A program made the position numbers and the translations under genes. 64,000 nt of DNA from Carposina sasakii (taxonomy: Eukaryota; Arthropoda; Insecta; Lepidoptera; Carposinidae): positions 11,470,001 through 11,534,000 of the forward strand of contig CP053154.1 of NCBI GenBank assembly GCA_014607495.2, written 5' to 3'. This document shows, piece by piece, positions 20,906-33,400 of the stretch (within the stretch, counting starts at the first letter, position 1; the number at the start of each line of letters is the position of its first letter). The notes under the pieces are model-generated. The model searched no databases. It was not told the DNA's origin and saw only the letters and a list, made by a program, of their open reading frames with translations.

Positions 20906-23900
20906 ATGGCTTGCGTTGAGAATATTCCACCAGCAAACGGGGAGTCCGAGATGGAGGAAGGTGAAATTGTAGACGATGTTGATGATCTTTCTGACATATC
21001 TTCAGAGGAAGAGTTTTTGTTGCGTCAAGGGTTACAGGTTCTAGAAACTTATAATGATGTCCTTGAGCGCAAGAAAGCTAAAAGGACACCTGTGCAATCA
21101 GGTTAGTATGAATCTAATGTAATTGGACAGTAGGTATGTATTATTAATTGTTATATCACTCTCATTACATAGTGTTGTAGCTATGTTCCTGTGTAAGGGT
21201 GATTAGAACTAAATGTTCAGGTATGTTATCAGGTATAAAGTATCAACTAATGTAAAGGAAAGAGCATTAACATATAAAGAATAACGGACAGAGTGTTGTG
21301 ACTACACAGAGTGAAGCATTCATAGTAAGCTCGGCAATGATATTCCATGGAGTAGGGATGGACGCATTGTCCACCCACACATACAAACCATAGTAAGTTC
21401 GGCGCCTACTGGAAAATATGCACACATAACGCGGCACCATTTTGGTGCTTCAATCTGTGCAGTGCCAGCATTACATCCGTTGTTTTTTATATGTTCATGG
21501 GAAAGAATATATTATGGGCGTATACATAAGGAACATAATTATGTAGGGTTGGTGTGGAATGTATAAAACTTGCATGTCTACAAACCTGTGGTGTTACAAC
21601 CTTAAGCATCTTTTAATAGATTTTGTTAGGTAAGTATTGCAAAGTCCATACATTAAACTCAGAGGTACGTATACGTGTACGCTTACGCGCACGCATACGC
21701 ATCCGGTGTGCTCGAGGTTTAAATCTCTCTAGCTTTAGAAATTCTAGTACAGTTGTTCAATATTAATAAAGGGCATCTCAAAACATCGAAAATAATCATA
21801 CAACTGTAAAAAACATGTTTCACAATGCAATTTAGTTTTACGAGCTTAGATGAATTATAACCACGTCACTGTTACAACTCTCCTAAATTTCAACTAATAA
21901 CTGTCACAAACAAATAATTATTGGAATGTGTCCGGAACGAACCCGGTAGATCACACTTGCAAAACCTCGTTAAGTACAATGCTTTAGATTTAGGTATATT
22001 CCAGACTATTTTGGCGTTTCCAACCACAGATACAGCTAAGTTAGTTTATATGTTTGTATTAGACAGTATTTAGAACAGAGAATAGCTGAGTCATCTTGTT
22101 AAGGGCACGATGGGGCTGGCATAACTACATTAAAGTAGTTTTAAGTCCCTAAATAATATAAGAAATAAAAAAAATATATATATTCATGTATTTTCTAAGA
22201 AAAGCAAATATAAAGTAAGTCTATACCCATTATTTATCTTATTTACTAGTAATGTCTCTTACATTGTAGGTAAAAAATATAACCGGGAAAGCCAAATTCT
22301 GTGTAACTTTTCAAAATTACCTTCATTTGAAGGACATTATACTAACAAATATAAAGATAGAAAGTATGAAAAATCATTTGGGAAAAATTCAATTCGGAAA
22401 GAAACTGCTTCTCATATAAGTACATTACAAAATAAAGACTACAAGAAGAAAAGACGCTCCAAAAAGAGAGCTGGTGTTAAAGTTGTCAGTGAATCAAGTG
22501 ATGATTCTGATGACGAATTCAGGAGTAAGAGAAAATTAGCATTGTCTGTTGCTGTTAGCAAGAACTGTAATAATGCTTCATTTTTGACCCTGAAATCTAT
22601 GTTCAGTGGGCTGGGTCAACCTGAAAAAGAAATATCTTCTAGAAGCAAATCAACCAAGTCTGGAAACCTTGTAAAGAATGAAAACAAATTATCTATCCAT
22701 GGTACTGATAGTCAGGTGCCAACTGCAAATGTTAAAACTGAGAAAAAAATTGTTGATAACACAAACATGCCAAAACAACTCTTAAGTATAAATAAGTCTG
22801 AAGTTTATGATGAAAGTACAGATGATGAAAAGAAGAACACCACAGATGTTGTGAAACCACAAGAAAATGTACCCTTAGAAATTAAAGTCGAGCAAGCAAA
22901 TACTCCTGATAATCCTCCCGATGATAAAGATTCTGATGAAGATCTTGAATTATTACGGCAGAATGCTTTAAATACAAAATCTGCAAAGGGAAAAACAACA
23001 AATGCAGTGATTCCTGAGAGTAAGGCACCATTGTCAGACGATGAAGATAGTGATACAGCAGACCTAAGGCTAATCTGTCTTAAATCGGCGTTAATAAAGA
23101 AAGCGATTGAAATGAAAAGGAAGCAAAAAATGCAAAAGAAAAGATCACAATCATATAACCTAAATGATGAACTAATGGCAGAACAAGAGGAAATGTTAAA
23201 AGCTATGGAATGTGAAAATAATACTGATATTGAATCAGTAGACATGGACATTGGCTCAGATGCAGATGATAGAAATAAAGATATGTCCAATAATTGCTCA
23301 AAAACAACAGATGATATATCTGAAAAAGTTACTGATATGAGGTTAGTAAAAGAAGAGGAATTTGAAGAGGACGAAGACCTTTTACGCGCTAAGCTATTAA
23401 CGTCATTGAGCAAAAATCTTCCTAACTTGGTGGATCATAGTATTATAAATAATGATTTTGATCTGAATGAGGGATTGAACAATAAAATTATAGAAAAAGA
23501 TGCGGAATCTGTTCAGAGTTCCACTACAACTGAACCTGATGTAAAACGGCTTATTATAAACCTAAGAGAATCTGATTCGGAAGGAGAACATGAAGCAACG
23601 AAAAATTTAACTAAAATGCATTTAAAACTCTCTGAACAAATCGATTTTCAAAATAAATTAGATTTGTTTCTTAAGACTACTCGTATGGCAGTTGAAAATA
23701 ATAATACGACAGAGTCTGTACAGCAGAAACCAGTTACTCCTGCAAAACCCAAAAAGTTTGTTGCTAAGGTAATTGAGTAAAAAGATAATAATAAATATAT
23801 AAATTACCTATAATAATGCAATAAAAATAATAATTTAAAAACATATTTTTATTTTAGGCTTTACATAATTTACCTGAATCGGAACAAATTGAGTATCAGA

Positions 23901-25344
23901 ACTTGGTGAAAAGAATGGAAGAGTTGGAAAGGGTTAAGAAAGCCAGACAGGCTTCGATGAATAAAGTGAAGAAAAACGTAATTAAGGACACATTAAAACC
24001 TCACAATGTGTCTGACAACTCTGAAAATATGTTTGCAATAAAGAAATTAGAAGACCAAATTGCACTTTCAAGGTGTTTATTTCATAGTTATTTTACATAA
24101 TATAATAATCTTATTTTTTTATCATAACAAATTAAAATACTTGCACAAACTTATATTTTCAGAAAAAAGATAGCAGAAGAATCAGCTTCTGTGTTAAAGC
24201 TGAAAGAAGAAGGAACTAAGCTGTCCCAGAAATATAAAATTGTTGCTACAGAGTTGAGGAATTTAGCAACAGCCATTAATTTCAATAAAAAGCAACAAAA
24301 ATTCGCGCAAACAAGACTGAGTAAAGCTAGAGTCCAACATCAAATACTGCTTAAGAGGTATTTAAATTACATTGTGGTCGATTGTGACCGCCACACTTAA
24401 TTATAATTTATAAACTTGTTCTACCTGTCCATTTCTGTCTGTGACTTACATTATGAATCGAGGTACAGAAATACTTAACTTATTTTAATGTTAGGATTGA
24501 GATTGGCAGTCAGAATCGAGCATATTATTTACTTAAAAGATTTGTTTTACACGTCTTTTGCGATGTATTTGTTATTTTTAGTTCACCAGCTAACCATTCC
24601 AAACCCTTTGGTATCCATCCTACGATAACTAAACCCCTTACCAATGGGAGCTTTACAAATAAATTACAAAAAGAGAACAACCCTTCGAAAGAGGATACAG
24701 CAAAGACGAATTTATTAAAAGCAATGAGAGTCAGTGTGGTAAATGATTTCAATGTCGATAAAAAGAAACCAAATTCTACTGAATCCAGAAACCAAATGCT
24801 CTCAGTGCAAGTAGATGTTAGTAGTAACAAGAAAACCATAAAATTGCCCAATGTTACCAAAGACCGGAGAGTTGATGTTGACATCGAATTTCCATGTAGT
24901 AACATCATGAAAGCAGATAGCTGTATTCAGTCCTGTAATTTAAAAGAGAAGGAATCGAGGAATACGAATTTAGATAAAAAAGACAATGCAAAAGAAATGG
25001 ACGAATCTTTTAATTACAAACCACGGCTAAAAACTGATGCTAAGGATTACATATCACCGTTGAATGCTCTGCAAAAAGCCACGTAAGTTACACGTAAATT
25101 TATTTCCATTTCTAAATTTACGAATGTGAGTAATTAAATAATGAACTTGAACAATTTGCAGCTGGTAAGTTGGCAAACAATTGTCTATATATTTTTGTAT
25201 GAAGTGATTCAATATAAACGATTTCACATGTTTTTCAGTTGGAAAGAGGACCCGAACGCGTTCTTGTGTCCTTTCGAGGTTGGCGGCAACTGCAAGGATC
25301 CAGAGTGCAACTACATACACCCAAAACTGCCGGCAGATCAATGA
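20906..25344 (+). CDS. ZFC3H1-like zinc-finger protein
   Basis: Likely homologue of ZFC3H1, a nuclear scaffold that with MTR4 forms the PAXT connection, directing polyadenylated nuclear RNAs to the exosome. Six coding exons: 20906-21101, 22270-23768, 23858-24072, 24163-24357, 24582-25082 and 25239-25344. All are GT-AG and in frame, predicting 903 residues. The ATG follows an in-frame TAA. The N-terminus holds an acidic MEEGEIVDDVDDLSDISSEE segment, similar to the EEGE(I/L)-D motif near the start of vertebrate ZFC3H1. Residues 66-565 are low-complexity, charged and Ser/Asp-rich. Residues about 566-702 are Lys/Glu-rich and probably coiled coil. The last exon encodes the diagnostic zinc finger: Cys879, Cys887, Cys892, His896 (C-x7-C-x4-C-x3-H), within FLCPFEVGGNC. 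The protein stops seven residues after the histidine, whereas vertebrate ZFC3H1 continues with a long HAT-repeat region. That part is either lost, spliced in from elsewhere, or encoded separately. Confidence 0.85.
21102..22269. other. intron 1 of the ZFC3H1-like gene
   Basis: GT-AG intron without recognisable ORF. It contains a cgcacgcatacgc-like alternating tract near 21680-21710. No complete transposon recognised. Confidence 0.6.
24376..24480. mobile_element. decayed copy of the GGTCGATT MITE
   Basis: Intronic sequence gtcgattgtgaccgccacac plus ctacctgtccatttctgtct resembles the left half of the TIR element at 58951-59096. The right end is not intact. Confidence 0.45.
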
Positions 25345-26848
25345 CATACAACCACACCCACTTACATACACCCACGTACACTAGCCCACTATACCATTCA
25401 CACTCTACATGAACATTCCTCTCTTCAGCCTTCCTCACCATTGGCCAGGGATCCACTTCCACAGCGACGTGTAAAGTATTGTAGTCCTTTTATAAATCCT
25501 CTTTCTGAGCCGTCGTTTTTTTGCGACTGGATTTTAAAAGTAATGCATGAGTTGAGGTTGCTCGAATATTTTGTTTTGAAGCTGCTTAAGTTAGATGTAA
25601 TTCTCACGTCCTCGACTTCACCCGCGAAAACTTCAGAACTCACGTTAAATCCCCTTAGGAACTTAGGAAAATTCTTTGGTTTTGGTTGCCTATGCTACAG
25701 GTACGAATAACACACCCTCCAATTAATTTTAGTCTGTGCGTTGATCAATTTTATGTGTACTTACATAGATTTCTGTTACATAGATTTCTATTTGGGTCTC
25801 TTTTTGTGGATTTAAAATATTTATTTAGCTAACGGATTTTGAATAGCACGATTGGTTTTACAGAAAGTCAGAATAATAGACTTGATTCTTCATTTAGTCT
25901 ACTTTCTAGAATCTAAATCTCGTACATACGAGTTTTTAAGTAAAAGCAAACATCATTTTCGGTTGGACAGAGATAAATTCTTTCTTGTTTTCTTTGGTTT
26001 GCCTAATTAGTTATATCTCGAATTTACATTTTTGTAACAGTACTGTGCCATTTAATTATTTGTTTAGATAACGACAATTACTTTATTTACTAGCATAAAA
26101 GTAAGTACCTACTTACATCAGGATGGCTAGCCATCAATAAGTAAATTATAATAGCAAATCAAAAAAATTTTGCTACGTAACAATTATTAAGGGAAAGCAG
26201 TGAGGATCATGTATGTAGTATGCTAAGGTTAGGGGTGTTAGATATCGGTAGATCTGATTCAGTAGATACCTATCTAGTTATGGAGATCGCGATACATGGT
26301 CTCTGAGTTATATCTGCCAATAAAACCTAAGTGTATGTACCTGCTTTCTATGTTTTTGTATCACGTTTGAAACTAGGTATCTTGTAACTTACTCGTACGT
26401 CTTGCCATATCTTAATTTTTGTGACAGCATCGATATCAGTGTCGAACTCCTGTCCATGTTTATTTGATTAATGGGACCAGGGCAGGGATCATACCTACTA
26501 TTTGTTAATTTTAAAGTCATAATTCAAACAAAAATAATAATCTTTCTTATACTTAGATAACTCCGAACTATGTTATAATCTTGCCTTGAAATATTTATTT
26601 TTACTGTTGCAACATAACCTTGCAGCTTAGGTTATGTGTTTTAATAATAGCCTTTTAATAGTGTTTATAGTCGTGTTTTTTCAAGCACTAGACCGCGTAT
26701 GTTTAAAACATATAGTTGACTTCGTCCCTTTCTGTTCTCCTGTTAGAATAGAAATCCCCACAATGTTTGCCATGATATTCTAGGTAATAGTAACTTATAA
26801 TATTGACAAATAAATTTTGCCGTACCATTAAAAAGTAGTAGCAGTTTT

Positions 26849-26886
26849 GGAGGAAAAGCAGCTAAACTAGTAGCTGCTTTTCCTCC
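26849..26886. repeat. perfect 16-bp hairpin, 6-nt loop
   Basis: Arm ggaggaaaagcagcta pairs exactly with tagctgcttttcctcc across the loop aactag. It lies in the presumed 3' UTR of the ZFC3H1-like gene, or just beyond it. Confidence 0.85.
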
Positions 26887-27169
26887 AGAGATTGGCATAC
26901 ATCCATATGACATCCATCCATTTCATGATCTATAAATTTGATCCAAACAAGGATATCCAAACGTATACCCATCCATATCAACGTGCACATCTCTGGTGAG
27001 AAGACAGCCTAACTTTACTCATGTTTATTCTATGCTCTTTATTTACCTACTTCATGGTTATTTCTTGTAATTAAAAATAAAGTTAAAATGCCAAAAAGAA
27101 AGTTAAAATGCCATGTGGTCAATATATATCTCGTCTCTTTGATGTCACCACGAATAGTTATTTGTTTCT

Positions 27170-27309
27170 AAGGGCCGATTTTTTAAAAGGTCTGGTAGCA
27201 ATCTGAAGGATAAAATTGATGCTCCCTTTCTTTAAAACTTGATCAAGTCAGAGACAGCATCAACTTTCCTTCTGATAGGCTATCTGACAAATGGAAAAAT
27301 CGGCCTTTA
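27170..27309. mobile_element. 140-bp fold-back MITE
   Basis: Ends gggccgattttt and aaaaatcggcc are inverted. The interior is also self-complementary (gtctggtagcaatctgaagg against the inverse of atcagaaggaaagttgatgc), so nearly the whole element folds on itself. No ORF. Confidence 0.7.
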
Positions 27310-27407
27310 GTGTAACAAAATGTATAGCAAAATCCATGTATCTTACTTAGTACCTATTATTACAGATTTGGCTAAGTACCTATACTATTTTTATATGTGT
27401 TTTCAGT

Positions 27408-27461
27408 TCGTGTTATCGCGGTCCGCATCTTTCTGTTCCCGAATCCCAGCGAGTGGGTGGT
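27408..27461 (+). other. candidate short exon
   Basis: A good acceptor (tgtgttttcag) and donor (gtaagttg) bracket about 54 bp with higher GC. In one frame it reads FVLSRSASFCSRIPASG. It could be a downstream exon of the ZFC3H1-like gene or a UTR exon. No homology recognised. Confidence 0.3.
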
Positions 27462-27664
27462 AAGTTGAGAGTGTATTCAATATTACATTACATTAATATC
27501 AGTGTCCGAAGTATTTTTTAGGAGTTTTACGGACTACAGTGCGACCTAGTGTTTACAGTGAGTGCTTGGCTATATTGACTTGATGTTTTTTACCTCTTAC
27601 TATTAAGATTATGTACATACTGTTGTAAAAAAGAAATTGATGTTTGAATAAAATATTTATTGTA

Positions 27665-29900
27665 TAATTGACTTTCATTTAGTAACATTTGGGTTTAATC
27701 ATATACCACACTTGCACGGTCTCAATAATGTTGGATTAAATTTAAGTGACGTTACTTTTATTTATTTTAACTATGTCACTAAAAACAAGGAAAAATTGTG
27801 TCCATTGCGGATATTTTTTTAAATATTGTTAGTTTTTGATATTGGTGCAAGTGGAGGTTACTGTGTAGAATACGTTTCATAGAATAAATCCTATGCCTGA
27901 TTTCAGAACAAACATTTTTTGTATATAGGGACACAAATAATGTAGATTAAATTAGATTCATTTATTGCATGTCACAGGTTATATAGATGTATTCACGTAC
28001 ATGAGCGCCATCAAGGAACTATTTGAAGAAACGCACTCTACAGTGTTTCTAAATAACCTGTGTAGGACAACTTTAAAGGTTTTCGCATATAAAAACAACT
28101 AGGTACCCAGGAAGTAGGTAATTTGATGTAGGTACCTAGCTAGGGGATTTAGCTCCGTGTAACGTGGGCCGTGCCTCAGAGGCCAATTAACCCGTAAATT
28201 GTAGGACTATATTAGTATATAACTATATTATTTAACTAAAAACTATATTAGTATTGTGACATGGCATAATCCCACCGCTGATATACATATACGAGTATAG
28301 AGCTAATAATTTTGAGATTAACGCTGCGGTTATCGGCTCTTTATGTTGCGCAAAGAGTGTCCCTCGTGACAGTAGGTTTGGTACCTACTCTCCTAACATG
28401 TAGAGATGAATAGGTACAGAGCTATGTATGGCGGTTTTACAAACTTGTCTAAACTAGGTAAATAAGTAGGTATAGTTATGACTATGAGGGTGGGAATATA
28501 GTCAAACAATAAAATTGTATCTTACAAATAGACATTTTATTTTAGAAATTGTAAAAGAAAATACAAATAAAAATACTCATCTTTCACATAGAGATAAAGG
28601 TACATTTAGATAAAAATACAAGTAATTTATTTGGGTTAAAATTCTATATAACTTTATTATTTTTCTTAATCTCTTGAATATTGAGATGTGATTAATTAAT
28701 TAATTCATCAATGACAATATTACGTCTTCTATACATAAGTTATGACATAAAATTACATAAATATGACACGATTATTAAGTACGTAGTTATTAACCGTGGG
28801 CATAGATGTATGTAAGTGATTTGTAATTGTAATATATTAAGTAGATAAATATAATATAATAAAACCTTACTTTATAGGCCGAATAAATGGACAAGACTAA
28901 AATATTCATTTCGTAAATTAATATTCTTAATATATTATAATCTACAAATTCATAAGAATTGTTGGTGTTCCAAAAGCTCACTGGATAGGTTTTCAAGTTT
29001 TCGACATTTATAACATTTATAAGAGACGATTTTTTTGAATCTTGAAGCCAGTTGGATTTAGTAGATCTAAAACAACAGAGGCCACGTCAATTAACAGTTA
29101 ACATTTGCCATTTGTAATTTAATCTTAAATGGCCAACAAGAATTGGAAGTTAGATACGTTTAAGTTTAAGGTATTTTTATGAAGGTAATAAGTTAACATG
29201 TAATACTGTCTTACAAAGTCTTAGATAATTCCTTTGAGGAAGAAAAATTAAGGACACGTAAATACGCTTAGCTCAATGACTTATGGGACTACTTATTTAA
29301 CTAAATGCTTAATAGGCAAGTATAGTGATATCTACCTACATATTGTAAGTTATAAGAAAATGAGTGAAATGATAGTTGAACATCTAAAGGCGCCTGTACC
29401 ATCGACATGCGATATAAAATGGTTGCGCCATTGTATTGATGGATCTAACAGAAGAAAGAGTTTATCGACTTTTCTTACTTACTGTATGTCTTCTATGAGA
29501 CGTTACAGCCGAGGAGTACCCATATATCTGGCGTATTATAGATATGTAAGTACGACAAAGAACAAAAGACTATGTAGGTATCAACAAGATGAAAAAGTAC
29601 ATATTGCGCCGAATGGAAACTGGGCAGGAAGAAGAATAAAGAGACTACACAACCTCTAGCATTGTAAGTATACTCTCGAACGAGAGGATAGGTAGGTATA
29701 GCAGGCACCATCACAAGGAGGTACCTATGTATGTAAGTATGTCGCGTCAGCAAATAAAGTTATCTGAACTTTAAGTTTGAGGCTCCACTGAAAATGCCCA
29801 TTAAGTACCTATCTGTTTTGAACGTCTGTGTTACTGACGATAATGATATTATTATCAAGAATCCAGTAGTGATGTACCTAGTAGGTATGTATAGTAGTAG
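27665..29900. other. intergenic, no gene seen
   Basis: AT-rich spacer between the converging ZFC3H1-like and synaptotagmin-like genes. Short ORFs here have no recognisable motif and a composition like the surrounding non-coding DNA. Confidence 0.5.
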
Positions 29901-29904
29901 TAGC

Positions 29905-30310
29905 GTGTGAGATGAAGTACCGAACCTACAGATTTGCTCCGGACGATTTAGGAGGAGTCGAATATTTTTAACAGCAGTGACATTCACAAAATAGACATAG
30001 CTGCCCATTCTTGTTGTTCAGTTATTAGGTTATACTATTTACCTGTGTATGGATCGTACGCGAATACGCACTGTGTGAGATAGAAGTACCGTTACTACTA
30101 TTTGCTCCGAGGGCTTTGCGCGTCTCGTGGGCGACGATTTAGGAGTCGCAACCTATTTTAATGCTTACAGTGACATTAGCCCACAAAAAAGACATCAGCT
30201 GCCTACATTGCTACGTAGGTACTTGTTGTGCTACTCAGTTATTAGGTTATACTATTTACCTGTGTATGGTATCGGCGAATCACGCACTGATGAAATTTGC
30301 TTAGCTGTCG
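29905..30310 (+). repeat. imperfect tandem duplication with an inserted exon fragment
   Basis: Two units share gagat-gaagtaccg, gacgatttaggag-gtcg and a nearly identical ttattaggttatactattta block (30021 and 30239). The second unit has extra sequence, including a 26-bp block gagggctttgcgcgtctcgt-gggcga at about 30107 that copies the last synaptotagmin-like exon (about 30459). Confidence 0.8.
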
Positions 30311-30435
30311 ATAGAGCCCCGAGAGAAACGACCATTTTTAGCTACATTTATAAGTGGCTACCAAGGAAATATAGTTAACAGACCACGTGACCAGCTGAAA
30401 AGGAAGTACACAGCTACGTGAGGATGCGAGGAAGC

Positions 30436-33400
30436 CTATCTAAGGGTGTGCCACATGGCGAGGGCTTTGCGCGTCTCGTGGGCGATCTGCGACCAGTGGC
30501 GCCCTTCCGCGCCGGGCTCCTGGCCGCCCACGCAGCACCAGCCCACTACGAGCCCGCTGCCGCCGCCGGTCACCACGCATACCTGGAATGTTGTAAACAT
30601 TGAGATCTTAATGCAAGGTTTAGGACATTGGGTATAGGACATGTCGTACGTAGCCCAAAGGTAGGTAGATGCCTCTACGGAAAAAGAAAATTAATTCTAT
30701 CCTTCCCTCAGTCTCTACCCTGGCAATACCTACATGATTGCTACGTAGGTACTTTGAAAACCACGTTAATTTTAAGTGCTACTCGATAGTAACAAAATAC
30801 TTATACTTTACGATAGATTTTGTGAAATTAATCAATTACCCTAGAACTTATATAATGCCCTTACAACCACTTATATCACATTCCTCACAGCCACTTAGTT
30901 GTCTGATCATGATCAAGTAAAGGGCTTGGTGGTGGGCGAACCCTTGTTAATATGAAGCTGGTTGAAGACGCTAAATTAATCTCTCCACAAACTTACCTCT
31001 ATAGAAGCATCTTGCAGGTTACTAGATGGCAAGCTAAACGATAACGCCTCGTTCCAGACGGGGTTGTGGATCTCTCGACGGTTGGTCTTCTTCTTCTTTA
31101 CTCGCTTGCCGTTCACTAGGAGGTACACTTTCACGTATACATCTGGAAATCACGACGGCCTTTTTTTAGGTGATCTAAGGTTAGGATTTTACAAGCTGAA
31201 ATCATCTACATAGTGTTTTTTGTCGCTAACATTTCCAAATATTTAGTTACCCAGCATTTATTTTTACTTAAACTTACTTTATTTGATGTATAGAGTATGT
31301 ACCCCTCGTAAACCTGTATAAGGTGTACCTATGGGGATAATGTTTAATCAGTATGCTACTAACATGTAGGTACAGCATTATGGATAGGAGATGACGAGGT
31401 AAGAGAAGAACTTAGGTAATGGTCGAAGCAAGTAGAATAGCACACAACATCAAATCCATTCAAAATTAAAGTGGAAAAAAACAGATATACATACCCTGAG
31501 CATCCTTTCCTTCTTGGGGCGGGAGCAGGTTCCTGGCCTTTAGCAGAACGACTGTCAATCTCTCCGCAGACGGTAAGTAAGAGAGAGATAGCAGCAGTTC
31601 TTGCAGCTCCTCCGGTGGACGTTTCTCTCTCGATAACTCTGCCCACACTTCCGCTCCACCCGCTACTTCTACTTTGGAAAGAGGGACTTTTGCTGAGCCC
31701 ATCACTTCGTTACGAGAGAACCTGAGAAAAAGATGATGAACGGTTAAAAAGGCTGTAATAGGGCTAGTGGTGAGTCACAGGCACTTCACCAGCAGACCAG
31801 GCCTAGTCAAGTGCAGTCAGGGCCTAAGCAACCATTCAATCACCGCCTACTTTTATCTACTTATCTACCGGTAAAAGGTTTCCTTACAATTCCAAACAGA
31901 TTTTGAAGGATTATTTCGCTATACGTCTACTAGGAAACAAGTCTTTACAGGGTGTAACTACAGGGGTATGTTAAGCTATGTGAGCAGCCCATTATAGAGA
32001 ATCTATTTCCAAAATTTAAGACTCGAAATCACATGTTTATTTTTCAAGATTGTATTAACATTCCTGAGTTGTTTAGGAATTCTCCATACTATCTGGCAAA
32101 ATAAACATGTGATTTAGAGTCTGAAATTTTGTGGATAAGTTCCTTTCAGTGGGCTATTTATATAGCTTTTCGCTTAACATACCCCTTTTGTTACACCCTG
32201 TATATGTAAGGCAAAAGCTGTTCCCATTACATCTTTACCTGTCATAGTCAAAGACCATTAGCAGTAGCGTCTTGTCTCCCAGATCGTCGTGAGACACCGG
32301 GAACTTGAAGTGCTGGTCGAAGAAGGGATTCGCTTCGTTGCGGTGCACGGGTGTCTGCCGCACTCTTGCGTCCACTTCCGGCAGTAGGCTGACTCGTACA
32401 TACGGGTCATTGAAGCCGCCTGAATCGTAGCCGGCTAGGTCGTGTGCTGTAATTAAAGAGAAGGGGCACATAACTACAAAATTACGACCAATTTGAAGTA
32501 AATTTAGAATCCTGTGCCAATACGGAGCTTCACTAGAATACATCTGCTGCATCTTAAAATTGAAAATTAAATGATGAACGTTATCCTAAACGTTGATAGT
32601 GTGTTTGGATCATCCCAGCTACTTTTACTCGTGTCATAAGTACTAAGAGGACAGTCAAAAGTGTATTGCTGGAGTACAAACCTTCAATGAGATGCACTTC
32701 CAAATCCGACCGATCGAAGTCGTACTTCAACCTCAAATGGATACGACCAAGGGACGGACCCGCTCCCTCCAGCTCTATGACCAGCGGGGCCTCACGCTTG
32801 GTGTACAGGTCCGGCTGCAGGGCCCCCAGGGCACTGATAGCAGCACAGGCTCCTGGGCTTAAGGGCCCAACGCCGCTACTACTTTCTACTAGCGAGTTAC
32901 TGCGGTCTATCCGCCTGGAATGTGAAAATTAAATTCTTAATTTAATTTGAATAGAACTGAAGCTACAATATTTTGTGAAAGGATTTCAGGCACGCCATTA
33001 ATTTCAACTACATACTCGTATGTGTTGTAGTAGAGTAGGCAAGTAGGTAAGGTAAAACTAAGAAATAACTTTTGAAATGATCAGATTTTGCTATTAAGTT
33101 GAAACCTAGATCAATACCAAACTAATATCTATTAAGTTACTAGCGGCCGCCCACGGCTTCGCCCGCGTGAGAGTGCATTACTCCCGTGCGAAGCCGGGGC
33201 GGGTCCCTAGTTATACATTATAAACCTTCCTTGTGAATCACTCCATCTATTAAAAAACTGCATCAAAATCCGTTCCCTAGTTTGAAATCACTCAATTTGT
33301 TTTGTCTTCCCGGAATCTCTTTACTAATATTCGAACTTTCAAATTTCATTCGAACAAATTGTTTGTATGGAAGTATAGAAAAGGGGTTGTTTTTAGACTT

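Larger units (their letters stand above)
25345..27665 (+). other. probable 3' UTR and downstream region of the ZFC3H1-like gene
   Basis: No further exon with clear coding match. A possible polyadenylation signal (aataaa) lies at about 27647, within gaataaaatatttattgt, and another near 26809. The region includes the hairpin at 26849 and the fold-back MITE at 27170. A candidate spliced exon is at 27408-27461. Whether the transcript extends this far is inference. Confidence 0.4.

Noticed and set aside
22805..23413. 202-codon minus-strand ORF rich in serine
   Set aside because: It is the antisense shadow of the acidic, low-complexity exon 2 of the ZFC3H1-like gene.
29276..29659. 127-codon plus-strand ORF as a gene
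   Set aside because: No motif, no splice partners, codon use like surrounding non-coding DNA, and rich in genome-wide tacctac oligomers.
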